From assembly GCF_049723235.1 (NCBI RefSeq), contig NZ_JBNARB010000030.1, positions 1-15,846 on the forward strand: a DNA stretch of 15,846 nt. The letters run 5' to 3'. The notes beneath the pieces are model-generated. The model was not told the DNA's origin. It saw only the letters and a list, made by a program, of their open reading frames with translations, and searched no databases. This document shows, in pieces, positions 6,481 to 14,308 of this stretch (positions are counted from its first letter, which is position 1; every line of letters starts with the position of its first letter). The position numbers were made by a program, and so were the translations under genes. The stretch is from Thermovenabulum sp049723235 (GTDB taxonomy: Bacteria; Bacillota; Thermosediminibacteria; Thermosediminibacterales; Thermosediminibacteraceae).

Positions 6481-7875
6481 GTGAAAAAGCCGTTGAGTAA
6501 AGCCCTGAGGACATTTTACGGTTTGGGTGACTTTGGTTTTTCTTTAATGACAAGCGTGGAGCTTTACCTGTTTGTGTTTTTCCTTACAAATGTGGCAAAA
6601 TTTTCTCTCCCGATGGTGGCATTGATAGGTTCGGTAACAAGTATCGTTGACGCTATCCTTTCTCCTTTTTACGGCGCAATAATTAGCGGTATGAAACCCC
6701 TAAAATGGGGGAGAAACCGCTCCTGGATGCTAATTGCGCCACCCTTTGTAGTAATTCTTTATATTTTCCAGTTTACGAAAATTGGACCCGAATCCCTGGC
6801 TGCATTTATAGTTTGCGCCGGGTTTATTTTAAGCCATATCGCATGGAATATACCCTGGGTAGCCAACGTTTCGCTGATACCTGTTCTTGCTAATAATCCG
6901 GAAGAAAGGGCTTTGCTTGCATCAAGGAGGGCAACATACACCGCATTAGCTGGTGTGGTATTTTCTTATACGGGGCCACCGCTGGCCAATTACCTGGGAA
7001 AAGTTACGAATAATCCTATAATGGGTTATTCGATGCTTGCAGGTATAATGGCATTTGTAATGATGATATGCTACTGGACGGTATTTAAATTAACCGAAGG
7101 TTACGAGCCCACCGAAGCACAGGGCAAAGCATCTCCTGCCGGACAAAGGGTATCCTTTAAAGGTATGCTAAACAGCCTTGTAAAAAATCCGCCCTTGATA
7201 GTTTTATTGTTATCGGACTTTTTAAGGTATATGGTAAATTTCATTATGACCGCCGCGGCTGCCTATTATTTTACATATGTAGCCCAGAATATGTCTTTGT
7301 TGCCCATGTACCTGTTGCTGGGTAGCATTGCCCAGGTAATAGGTGCGTATATTGCCGGTCCGCTGGCAAAATCCCTATCCACAAGGACTGCTTCCATAGT
7401 CGGTTTATTCGGGCTCGGTATTGCTTTGATCTTATGCAAGTTTGTAGCAATGAATATTACTATGTTTTTTGTGGTGGTGCTAATAGCCAGGGTATTCCTC
7501 GGATTACTGGCCTCCGTCATGGTAAGCTTGTATTCCGACGTTTCTATATTCGCCCAGTGGAAAACCGGTGAGGATGCATCACCTTTTGTTATGGGTTTAA
7601 TGAATTTATCTTTAAAAACCGCGATCATTTCAAGGGGTACAATTATTCCCTTCGTGCTATCTACAGCAGGCTTTGTTTCGGGAATTAAACCCCAGGAAGC
7701 AACCATGGCATTGAAAAATGCGGTGGTAAACGTGTTCGTATTTATTCCCGGCGTATTTGCTTTGGTGTCAGGAATTATACTTGCAGTAGGCTATAAACTT
7801 ACCAGAGAAAAACTGGTGGAGATGCAAAATGAAATTAACCAGAGAAAGGCAGAAGCTTCCGGAATGATCAAATAA
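6481..7875 (+). CDS. GPH-family (MelB-like) cation symporter
   Basis: This 464-residue membrane protein resembles the glycoside-pentoside-hexuronide:cation symporter family (MFS_2), typified by melibiose permease MelB. The N-terminal half has the family pattern: G-L-G-D-F-G-F near residues 14-20, then S-I-V-D57-A-I-L-S61-P-F-Y-G, then K-W-G-R-N-R-S-W (75-82). In MelB the matching block is D-A-I-N-D-P with cation-binding Asp55 and Asp59; here the second Asp is Ser61, so cation coupling may differ. The GTG start at 6481 is supported by AAGGAGGG 7 bases upstream. The CP 2 gene begins 43 bp after the stop with no terminator, so transporter, CP and MT-I 3 form an operon. A glycosylated or otherwise polar methylated substrate is possible (inference); the sequence does not decide it. 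Confidence 0.82.
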   Translation: MKKPLSKALRTFYGLGDFGFSLMTSVELYLFVFFLTNVAKFSLPMVALIGSVTSIVDAILSPFYGAIISGMKPLKWGRNRSWMLIAPPFVVILYIFQFTKIGPESLAAFIVCAGFILSHIAWNIPWVANVSLIPVLANNPEERALLASRRATYTALAGVVFSYTGPPLANYLGKVTNNPIMGYSMLAGIMAFVMMICYWTVFKLTEGYEPTEAQGKASPAGQRVSFKGMLNSLVKNPPLIVLLLSDFLRYMVNFIMTAAAAYYFTYVAQNMSLLPMYLLLGSIAQVIGAYIAGPLAKSLSTRTASIVGLFGLGIALILCKFVAMNITMFFVVVLIARVFLGLLASVMVSLYSDVSIFAQWKTGEDASPFVMGLMNLSLKTAIISRGTIIPFVLSTAGFVSGIKPQEATMALKNAVVNVFVFIPGVFALVSGIILAVGYKLTREKLVEMQNEINQRKAEASGMIK

Positions 7876-7891
7876 GTAACATTGGCGGGCG

Positions 7892-8628
7892 TAAATAAAA
7901 CAAAGAGGAGGAATAAATATGTTAGAGGAACTTTTTAACCGCATAGTGGATATGGACGAAGAAGGGGCAGTATCGTTGGCAAAGGAGTATTTAGAGGGAG
8001 GAGGAGATGCGAAGAAGCTATTGGAGACCTGCAGGGATGCCATGGGGGTCATCGGGCAGAAGTTTGAAAAAGGGGAATACTTTCTTTCAGAACTGATACT
8101 TGGCGGAGAAATATTCAAGAAAATAATGGAATTCACGCTGCCCAAGATCAAGGGTGGAGAGGAGAAAAAACTCGGCAGGATAGTGCTGGGCACCGTAAGA
8201 GAAGACGTCCACAACATAGGTAAGGACATATTCAAGGTATTTGCTGAGGCATCGGGTTTTGAAGTAATAGACATAGGCATAGACACACCGGAAGAAAAAT
8301 TTGTGGAAGCGGTAAAGGAACACAGGCCCGACATAGTAGGGATGTCCTGTCTTATCACAGCGGGTGTAGCGTCGATGAAGAGGACGGTAGACGCCCTTAA
8401 AGAAGCCGGACTCAGGGAAGGGATAAAGATAATAGTAGGAGGCGGAAGGGTAGACGAAGGAGTAAAGCAGTATGCGGGGGCGGATGCCTGGGCAGACGAT
8501 GCGGCAAAGGGAGTAAGGCTTTGCAAAGAATTAATGGGGATAGAGGGGTGATGGAGGATGGCAAAGACACCGGAGGAACTGGCAAAAGAGCGTTATGATA
8601 GGATAATGGCCGCTATCAACCTTCAGGA
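7892..8628 (+). repeat. Near-perfect direct repeat, copy 2 (CP gene and start of MT-I gene)
   Basis: This is the second copy of the repeat at 2927-3664. The leaders differ by a few bases including one single-base length change, and the CP genes differ at two silent positions near the 5' end. From 7977 to 8628 the copies are identical by eye. The match breaks off at 8629, inside the MT-I gene. Confidence 0.9.
7919..8551 (+). CDS. Corrinoid (B12-binding) methyltransferase protein, CP 2
   Basis: This 210-residue protein has exactly the same amino-acid sequence as CP 1: helical cap (1-80), B12 domain (85-205), base-off motif D96-x-H98-x-x-G101. It would carry the methyl group from MT-I 3, encoded 6 bases downstream, to MT-II. 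Its gene differs from that of CP 1 at only two silent sites within the coding region. Because the two CPs are identical, any specificity of the two modules must reside in the MT-I proteins and transporters, and the CPs are interchangeable. AGGAGG lies 7 bases before ATG. It sits in an operon with the GPH transporter upstream, unlike CP 1, which has a 188-bp AT-rich gap in front. Confidence 0.93.
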   Translation: MLEELFNRIVDMDEEGAVSLAKEYLEGGGDAKKLLETCRDAMGVIGQKFEKGEYFLSELILGGEIFKKIMEFTLPKIKGGEEKKLGRIVLGTVREDVHNIGKDIFKVFAEASGFEVIDIGIDTPEEKFVEAVKEHRPDIVGMSCLITAGVASMKRTVDALKEAGLREGIKIIVGGGRVDEGVKQYAGADAWADDAAKGVRLCKELMGIEG

Positions 8629-9778
8629 ACCCGACAGGGTACCCTTAAGGGGCTTTGGAGGGGACATTGTCCCGGCTTATTACGGAATCACTCAAAAAGA
8701 ATTTTGTTTTGAATATGAAAAGGGTATAAAAGCTATAGAAAAATACCTTACGGATTTTCCTTTTGACTGGCCCTCAGCGGCAATTACCGGTCTGGACGGC
8801 AGGGTATTCAGCGTAGCTTTTTCGGAATACCCTGAGGTAGCTGTGAATACAACTTTTATCACCGGTCCCATGCATGAAGTCCTGGGAGATAAATACTACC
8901 GTTTTCCAGGTATGGAAATAGCCGAAATTGCATCTCCTCAATTCATAGGCGGCACTTTCATGCAGCCCGATGAATACGACGAACTCATAGAAAATCCGCC
9001 GAAATTCGTGGCGGAGAAAGTCCTGCCAAGAGCCTGCAGGAATCTCGATACTCCGCAAAAAACCATGGCAACCATGGTAAAACTGGGAATAGAATTTACG
9101 AGATTCGGTTCTGCGGGAAGAGAAATTGCAGGAATTGCTGCAAGGCTTGGATATCCGTCCATTCCGATGGGCGGTGCTTATGCACCTCTGGATATCATAG
9201 GAGACTTTTTAAGGGGAATAGAAAACGTTCTTTTGGATATCAGGAGGTACCCGGATAAAGTTAAACAGGCTGCGGAAGCTCTGGTCGAGCCAATAATAAA
9301 TTATGCCCTGTCCTTCAAAAAAAGAGGCTTTAAGTGGGTTATGATCCCGCTGCACCTCAATGAATATCTTTCGCCGAAACTTTATAATGAATTCTACTGG
9401 CCGACATTGAAAAAGGTAATATTAAGATTACTGGAAGAAGGAATGCAGTCCCAGGTGTTCTTTGAAGGACGCCATGATGCCCATCTGGAGACCATTCTTG
9501 AGCTTCCGAAGGGCTGGGGTATAGCCTATTTTGAAAAGACAGACCTGGTAAAGGCAAAGAAGGTATTAGAAGGACATACCTGTGTAATGGGCGGAATACC
9601 GATCAGCCTAATAGTCGGAGGAACTCCCGACAGCATAAAAGAATATATAAAAAACCTCATTGAACAGGTAAAACCGAAAGGAGGAGTTATCCTCTCTCCG
9701 AACATAGGAACCGCTCCAAAGGAAACCCCGATAGAAAATATCTATGCATTAATCGAAGCAGTAGAAAAGTACGGATAG
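8558..9778 (+). CDS. URO-D-family corrinoid methyltransferase 3 (MT-I, O-demethylase type)
   Basis: This 406-residue URO-D-superfamily protein is the third likely substrate:corrinoid methyltransferase. Its first 23 residues are identical to those of MT-I 2 because they lie in the identical DNA tract; the rest has diverged, including one-residue length changes near residue 76. Conserved blocks are L-H-L-N-E-Y-L-S-P-K-L-Y (266-277), the candidate metal site E303-G-R-H306-D-A-H309, and C342 in H-T-C-V-M-G-G. It probably uses CP 2, and could equally use CP 1. Being paired with a GPH-type transporter rather than an MFS_1 type, it may act on a different substrate from MT-I 1 and 2 (inference). A strong hairpin terminator starts 9 bases after the stop codon. 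Confidence 0.87.
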   Translation: MAKTPEELAKERYDRIMAAINLQEPDRVPLRGFGGDIVPAYYGITQKEFCFEYEKGIKAIEKYLTDFPFDWPSAAITGLDGRVFSVAFSEYPEVAVNTTFITGPMHEVLGDKYYRFPGMEIAEIASPQFIGGTFMQPDEYDELIENPPKFVAEKVLPRACRNLDTPQKTMATMVKLGIEFTRFGSAGREIAGIAARLGYPSIPMGGAYAPLDIIGDFLRGIENVLLDIRRYPDKVKQAAEALVEPIINYALSFKKRGFKWVMIPLHLNEYLSPKLYNEFYWPTLKKVILRLLEEGMQSQVFFEGRHDAHLETILELPKGWGIAYFEKTDLVKAKKVLEGHTCVMGGIPISLIVGGTPDSIKEYIKNLIEQVKPKGGVILSPNIGTAPKETPIENIYALIEAVEKYG

Positions 9779-9787
9779 GATTAAAAA

Positions 9788-9817
9788 AACACCGGTGGGG
9801 ATTAACCCACCGGTGTT
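9788..9817 (+). terminator. Hairpin terminator after MT-I 3
   Basis: A perfect 12-bp stem (9788-9799 with 9806-9817) with a 6-base loop follows the MT-I 3 stop. An A-run lies before it, and only CATATAAATTT follows on the + strand, so its U-tract is weak. It resembles the hairpin at 4824 in placement. Confidence 0.7.
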
Positions 9818-9849
9818 CATATAAATTTAATAATTTATTATGGTAAATA

Positions 9850-9858
9850 TGTTATAAT
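9850..9858 (+). promoter_or_regulatory. Candidate extended -10 promoter for the activator gene
   Basis: TGTTATAAT matches the extended -10 form TGnTATAAT and lies 52 bp before the activator start codon, just after the terminator of the previous operon. No clear -35 is seen at 16-18 bp upstream. Confidence 0.45.
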
Positions 9859-9910
9859 ATTTATTAAACTTAGAATTTACAACATTTTATCAGTTTAAGG
9901 TGGTGCGGTA

Positions 9911-11680
9911 ATGGGAAAACATCTTGTAAAATTTATTCCGGATAATATAGAAGTAATGGTAGAAGACAACGTTAAATTAAAAGACGTAATTGTACAAAAT
10001 GGTATAAAATTTGAATTCCCCTGTGGTGGAGTAGGTAAGTGCAAAAAGTGCACGGTAGATATTATAAAAAATGACCGGAGGATAAATACATTAGCCTGTC
10101 AGGTAATAGTAAAAGAAGATTTAGTGGTGGAAATTACAAGGAAGGATAAAAACTACAGCATTCTTGATAAGGGAAAAGAACGCAAAGTAGATGTGCAGCC
10201 GGTTATAAGGAAAGTGAAGGTGAAAACTCCAAATCCCTCCTTAGAAGACAACAGGGATGACTGGAGCCGGGTAAAAGAAAGCTTGGGGATAGAAATAACA
10301 GGTGTTAAACTTAATGTACTGCAGGAACTTCCGGAGAAAATCCGGGATGGTAATTTTGAAGCAACCCTTATCTTTTATGGAGACGAAGCAATTGCCGTGG
10401 AAAGTAAGGATACCACGGAAAGGCTTCTTGGGATGGCTTTTGATATCGGTACCACCACCCTGGTAGGGTATTTAATGGACCTAAATACAGGAAAGGAACT
10501 TACCCATGTTTCCTCGCTTAATCCGCAAACCAAGTACGGCGCGGATGTAATATCAAGGATAATATACGCCTCGCAAACGAAAGAGGGCCTAAAGAATCTT
10601 CATGAAGAAGTAGCTGTAGAGATGAATAATCTAATAAAAAAAGCAGCAGAGGATACGGGGTATAGACCTGAGGATATATATGCGGTCACGGTTGCCGGAA
10701 ACACTACCATGCATCACCTGTTTTTTAAAATACTCCCCCGGTATTTAGCCAGTGCCCCTTATGTTCCTGTAGTAAAAGACAGCTTAACGGTTGATGCTTC
10801 GGAAATTGGCATTAAAATAAATCCCGCGGGGAAGGTTATAGCATTACCCAACATCGCAGGCTTTGTAGGGGCCGATACGGTGGCGGCTGCCCTGGCAGCC
10901 GAGATGGATAGGGCGGAGGAATTAAAGCTTTTGATTGACATAGGTACAAATGGAGAAATTGTGCTTGGGACGAAAGATAGGCTTTTTGCCTGCTCTACGG
11001 CTGCCGGTCCTGCCTTTGAAGGTGCTCATATATCCTGTGGGATGAGAGGGGCCACCGGGGCAATAGATCATATTACAATTGGTGAGGATTATAAATACAC
11101 GGTAATAGGAGATACCATGCCGGCAGGAATTTGCGGGTCCGGGTTACTGGATGCGGTAGCGGAACTTTTAAAAATAGGAATCGTGGATAAAAAGGGAAGA
11201 ATTTTAAGACCTGAGCAGATAACAGACGAGATCGGGATGCTTTATAAAGATAGGATTAGAAATATTAACGGTATAATGTCCTTTATACTTGAAAATGAAA
11301 CTTCTACGGGCAAACCGGTATATATAAATCAGAAAGATATTCGTGAACTTCAATTGGCAAAAGGAGCTATTGCAGCCGGAATCCAGGTTCTCTTAACGTT
11401 ATACGGGGCGAAAGTAGAAGATATTAAGGAAGTACTGCTTGCGGGGGCCTTCGGTAACTATTTGAAACCCGAAAGTGCATGCAAAATTGGGTTGATTCCC
11501 CGGGAGCTGGAAGGAAAAATCAAAGGGATAGGTAATGCGGCAGGGGTGGGTGCAAAATTAGCCCTTTTATCCAAACATGAACTGGAACGGGCAAATCAGC
11601 TTTCTAAAAAAATTAAATATGTGGAACTAAGTGCGGTAAAAGAATTTAACAGCTTTTTTGCAAATAATATTGGGTTCTAA
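9911..11680 (+). CDS. Reductive activator of corrinoid proteins (RACo, DUF4445 family)
   Basis: This 589-residue cytoplasmic protein is the ATP-dependent activating enzyme that re-reduces corrinoid proteins oxidised to inactive Co(II). The N-terminal domain (about 1-80) is a [2Fe-2S] ferredoxin fold with the cysteine pattern C38-x5-C44-x2-C47-x15-C63. After a linker, the C-terminal part (about 170-580) is an actin-like ATPase domain: phosphate loop D178-I-G-T-T-T, a second D343-I-G-T-N-G loop, a G-P-A-F-E-G-A block that in this family neighbours the corrinoid-protein surface, and A511-G-A-F-G-N near the end. The length is close to that of known RACo proteins (about 600-640). AAGGTGGTG precedes ATG. 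It is the only activator here and presumably serves all three CPs. It lies 112 bp ahead of the MT-II gene. Confidence 0.93.
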   Translation: MGKHLVKFIPDNIEVMVEDNVKLKDVIVQNGIKFEFPCGGVGKCKKCTVDIIKNDRRINTLACQVIVKEDLVVEITRKDKNYSILDKGKERKVDVQPVIRKVKVKTPNPSLEDNRDDWSRVKESLGIEITGVKLNVLQELPEKIRDGNFEATLIFYGDEAIAVESKDTTERLLGMAFDIGTTTLVGYLMDLNTGKELTHVSSLNPQTKYGADVISRIIYASQTKEGLKNLHEEVAVEMNNLIKKAAEDTGYRPEDIYAVTVAGNTTMHHLFFKILPRYLASAPYVPVVKDSLTVDASEIGIKINPAGKVIALPNIAGFVGADTVAAALAAEMDRAEELKLLIDIGTNGEIVLGTKDRLFACSTAAGPAFEGAHISCGMRGATGAIDHITIGEDYKYTVIGDTMPAGICGSGLLDAVAELLKIGIVDKKGRILRPEQITDEIGMLYKDRIRNINGIMSFILENETSTGKPVYINQKDIRELQLAKGAIAAGIQVLLTLYGAKVEDIKEVLLAGAFGNYLKPESACKIGLIPRELEGKIKGIGNAAGVGAKLALLSKHELERANQLSKKIKYVELSAVKEFNSFFANNIGF

Positions 11681-11715
11681 CAAAAATTAAATAAAAATAG
11701 AAAAATAAAAAAATA

Positions 11716-11744
11716 TTGACAAAAGTTGAGAAAAATGATAACTT
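11716..11744 (+). promoter_or_regulatory. Putative sigma-A promoter of the MT-II gene
   Basis: A perfect -35 box TTGACA (11716-11721) is followed after 17 bp by a poor -10 (TAACTT, 11739-11744); GATAAC at 11737 is an alternative with a 15-bp spacer. Transcription would begin near 11751, on top of the putative operator, as expected for repression. Confidence 0.5.
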
Positions 11745-11750
11745 TTAAGA

Positions 11751-11760
11751 TGTATATACA
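11751..11760. promoter_or_regulatory. Putative GntR-family operator (copy 2)
   Basis: TGTATATACA here is identical to the decamer at 67-76. It lies just downstream of the TTGACA-led promoter, near the expected transcription start, and is followed by TGTTATAT. The placement suits a repressor such as the GntR/UTRA protein encoded at 14305. The assignment is inferred. Confidence 0.5.
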
Positions 11761-11792
11761 TGTTATATATTTTATAGAAGGAAGGGATCATT

Positions 11793-12602
11793 ATGATAAT
11801 AATTGGAGAAAAAATAAACGGGACGATTCCATCGGTGGGACAGGCGATTCAAAACCGGGATGAAAATTTTATCCGGGATTTAGCGATAAGGCAGGCGGAA
11901 GCGGGTGCCGATTACATTGATGTTTGCGCCGGGACATCACCCGAGGAAGAACTGGATACCTTAAAATGGTTGATGGATATCGTGCAGGATGCGGTTGATA
12001 AACCTCTCTGCATCGACAGCCCCAATCCCAGGACCATAGAAGCGGTTTTCAAGTACGCTAAAAAGCCCGGGATTATAAATTCCGTTTCGGGAGAAGGGGG
12101 AAAATGCGAAGTAATCTACCCCTTAATCCAGGGGACACCCTGGCAGGTAATAGCCCTTACCTGTGACGACAGGGGAATACCTTCTGATGTGAACACCCGG
12201 GTGGAGATATCAAAAGTGCTGATAGAAAAAGCATTGAAGTACGATATTCAGCCGGAGAGAATACATATAGATCCTCTTGTAATATCGTTACCCACGGATA
12301 ATCTGTCTCTGCTGAAATTTGTTGAAACAATGAACATAATAAAGAAAATGTACCCAACGGTTAAAATTACCTCCGGCTTAAGCAATATTTCCTTTGGCAT
12401 GCCTTACAGGAAAATAGTAAACATGTGCTTTTTAACCATCGCCGTTTTTTCCGGTATGGATTCAGCTATTATGGATCCGTGCAATAAAGATATGCTCGCG
12501 GCGGTACTGGCAACAGAAGCCCTTATCGGAAAAGATAGATACTGCAGGAAGTACAACAACGCTTACAGGAAGGGATTAATAGGAGTGAAAAAAGAGGGTT
12601 AA
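11793..12602 (+). CDS. Methyltetrahydrofolate:corrinoid methyltransferase (MT-II, pterin-binding family)
   Basis: This 269-residue protein has the pterin-binding TIM-barrel fold of AcsE, MtvA and the N5-methyltetrahydrofolate domain of methionine synthase. In this setting it would take the methyl group from methylated CP and form methyl-tetrahydrofolate for the Wood-Ljungdahl pathway. Family marks are G5-E-K-I-N, D43-V-C-A-G, D75-S-P-N-P, N96-S-V-S-G, D160-P-L, S-G-L-S-N198 (matching the catalytic Asn of AcsE) and G-M-D223-S-A-I-M-D228-P. The length matches free-standing MT-II enzymes. GGAAGGGATC precedes ATG. It has its own promoter and putative operator and is followed by a hairpin. It could instead be the AcsE of the acetyl-CoA pathway, but no CODH/ACS genes are adjacent. 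Confidence 0.92.
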   Translation: MIIIGEKINGTIPSVGQAIQNRDENFIRDLAIRQAEAGADYIDVCAGTSPEEELDTLKWLMDIVQDAVDKPLCIDSPNPRTIEAVFKYAKKPGIINSVSGEGGKCEVIYPLIQGTPWQVIALTCDDRGIPSDVNTRVEISKVLIEKALKYDIQPERIHIDPLVISLPTDNLSLLKFVETMNIIKKMYPTVKITSGLSNISFGMPYRKIVNMCFLTIAVFSGMDSAIMDPCNKDMLAAVLATEALIGKDRYCRKYNNAYRKGLIGVKKEG

Positions 12603-12617
12603 GTGATAAAATTAAAG

Positions 12618-12648
12618 TACCTGTCGTCTCGGGACGGCAGGTATTCTT
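12618..12648 (+). terminator. Hairpin terminator after MT-II
   Basis: An 11-bp stem with one T-G pair (12618-12628 with 12633-12643) and a TCGG tetraloop begins 15 bases after the stop codon, followed by TTCTT. The T-run is short, so termination may be partial and some transcripts may continue into the amidohydrolase. Confidence 0.65.
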
Positions 12649-12675
12649 AATTATTAATTGGAAGGGAAGCTTTGT

Positions 12676-13542
12676 ATGTATATTGACTCTCATATACACA
12701 TTGCATTGATGGGGGAACGCACAAAGGAATACCGCGACAAGATCCTTAAAGGAGATTTGTTTCCTTTACTTGAGGTTCTAAAAAATTACAAAAACAAAAA
12801 CATAATTTATTTAAGGGATGGAGGAGATAGATACGGCATATCTTTAAAGGCAAGGGAACTGGGGAAAGAGCTTGGAATAGTTTTAAAAACTCCTGTTTAC
12901 GCCTTTTCAAAAAAGGGGAAATACGGTAATTTTCTCGGGATACCCATATCGGGGATGGACGATTTTAACAGAGAATTCAATAATCTTCTCAAATTAAAGC
13001 CGGACCATTTTAAACTAATTATATCAGGAATCGTGGATTTTAATTGCCCCAACAGAGTTACCGAAGAACTAAATTTTAAATTCGATGAAATATATTATAT
13101 GATACAAAAAGCAAAAGATAAAAACCTCAGGGTAATGGTGCACGCGAATTCTTCAAAAGCGGTGCAGGCGGCAGTAAAAGCCGGAGCCGATACTGTGGAG
13201 CACGGATACTTTATTTTAAAAGAAGAATTATATCTAATGGCGGAAAATGATGTTATCTGGGTACCCACTCTTTCACCGCTGGGGAACTTAATTGAAAAGG
13301 AAGATAAAAAATTTAAAAATCAGCTGGAAAATATAAGAAGGATTTATTTGAAACATATTGAAAATATAAAAGAGGCTTTTAAAATAGGTGTAAAGGTAGC
13401 TGCCGGAAGTGATGCGGGTACTTACGGGGTGGACCACGCAGAAGGTTTTTTTAATGAAATAAATCATTTAAAAAAAACCGGGTTAGATGAAGCAAAGATA
13501 ATGGATATAGCTGTTAAAAACGGGATAAGGCTTTTTTTATAA
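12676..13542 (+). CDS. Compact amidohydrolase-superfamily metal-dependent hydrolase
   Basis: This 288-residue protein is a cytoplasmic metal-dependent hydrolase of the amidohydrolase superfamily, related in motif layout to imidazolonepropionase and prolidase-like members. The expected ligands appear in order: H6-x-H8 right at the N-terminus, K113 in a F-K-L-I-I-S-G strand (candidate carboxylated lysine), H156, H176 in V-E-H-G, and D246 in G-S-D-A-G. It begins directly at the HxH strand and ends soon after the Asp, so it lacks the beta-sandwich domain of classical members of about 400 residues. The ATG at 12676 is chosen because GGAAGG lies 10 bases upstream; a TTG at 12658 would put the ribosome site inside the gene. 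Its place suggests processing of an amide, lactone or lactam substrate before or after demethylation (inference). The true substrate is unknown. Confidence 0.75.
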   Translation: MYIDSHIHIALMGERTKEYRDKILKGDLFPLLEVLKNYKNKNIIYLRDGGDRYGISLKARELGKELGIVLKTPVYAFSKKGKYGNFLGIPISGMDDFNREFNNLLKLKPDHFKLIISGIVDFNCPNRVTEELNFKFDEIYYMIQKAKDKNLRVMVHANSSKAVQAAVKAGADTVEHGYFILKEELYLMAENDVIWVPTLSPLGNLIEKEDKKFKNQLENIRRIYLKHIENIKEAFKIGVKVAAGSDAGTYGVDHAEGFFNEINHLKKTGLDEAKIMDIAVKNGIRLFL

Positions 13543-13576
13543 AAAATCAAAGAAAAAAATTTAAAATAACAAGACT

Positions 13577-13605
13577 TTGAAGAAAAATCCGAAAAATGGT
13601 ATAAT
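13577..13605 (+). promoter_or_regulatory. Sigma-A promoter for CP 3 and the GntR regulator
   Basis: TTGAAG (13577-13582), a 17-bp spacer and TATAAT (13600-13605) preceded by TGG (an extended -10) form a good promoter. Transcription should start near 13612. This makes the TTG codon at 13577 a promoter element rather than a start codon. Confidence 0.7.
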
Positions 13606-13639
13606 ACCTCATAGGCAAATAAACATGAGGAGTGTTTAT

Positions 13640-14308
13640 ATGGAAAGGCTGCTGGATAAGTCCATTGTGAAAGCGGTGGAGGAGCTCAATGAGGATAATG
13701 TACTCATGCTGGTAAAAAACTCCTTGGAACAGGGGGTAGATCCTTTTTATTTATTGAACTTGGTGAAAAAAGGAATGGACAGGGTAGGCAAACGATATGA
13801 AAATAAGGAGTATTATATTGCAGACCTTATTATGGCAGGTATTATATTTAAAGAGGTACTAAATATTATTAAAAACACCGATGTATTCAAATACTCCCAG
13901 AAGATGTTCATGGGGAAAGTGGTTCTCGGCACGGTTAAAGGGGATTTGCACGACATAGGGAAGGAAATTTTCAAGGGGCTTATGGAGGCCAGCGGTTTTA
14001 ACGTGATTGACCTGGGGGTGGATGTGCCAAAGGAAACCTTTGTGAAGACCGTTGAACTCTACAGGCCGGAAATCGTAGGCATGAGCAGCGTCCTAACCTT
14101 TACAGTTGATTCCATGAAGGATATAGTAGATGCCCTGATTGAGGCGGATTTAAGGAAGGACGTATTCGTAATTGTGGGAGGAAGTCATTTGAATCAGGAG
14201 TTATGCCGGTATATAGGTGCTGATTATTTTACCAATGACGCATTAAAAGGGGTAAAAAAATGTAAGGAATGGATTGAAAAAATTAAGAATAAGGAGATGC
14301 AAAAATGA
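13640..14308 (+). CDS. Divergent corrinoid (B12-binding) protein, CP 3
   Basis: This 222-residue corrinoid protein has the same layout as CP 1 and CP 2: helical cap (about 1-85) and B12 domain (about 92-215) with the base-off motif D102-x-H104-x-x-G107, S-S-V-L in the next loop and a V-G-G-S-H segment. It is clearly diverged from the two identical CPs and has a longer, charged end. ATG 13640 is chosen because GAGGAG lies 7 bases upstream and the promoter's likely start site lies between 13577 and this codon. There is no MT-I gene next to it. Its stop overlaps the start of the GntR gene (ATGA at 14305-14308), so the two are translationally coupled. It may serve an MT-I elsewhere, or relay methylation or corrinoid state to the regulator (speculative). 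Confidence 0.88.
   Translation: MERLLDKSIVKAVEELNEDNVLMLVKNSLEQGVDPFYLLNLVKKGMDRVGKRYENKEYYIADLIMAGIIFKEVLNIIKNTDVFKYSQKMFMGKVVLGTVKGDLHDIGKEIFKGLMEASGFNVIDLGVDVPKETFVKTVELYRPEIVGMSSVLTFTVDSMKDIVDALIEADLRKDVFVIVGGSHLNQELCRYIGADYFTNDALKGVKKCKEWIEKIKNKEMQK

Noticed and set aside
12677..12698. Inverted repeat TGTATAT - 8 bases - ATATACA resembling an operator
   Set aside because: It lies in the first codons of the amidohydrolase, over the conserved D-S-H-I-H segment, with no promoter nearby; likely chance.
13577..13639. TTG at 13577 as start codon of CP 3, adding 21 residues
   Set aside because: The TTG is the -35 box of a good promoter whose start site lies downstream, and GAGGAG fits ATG 13640.
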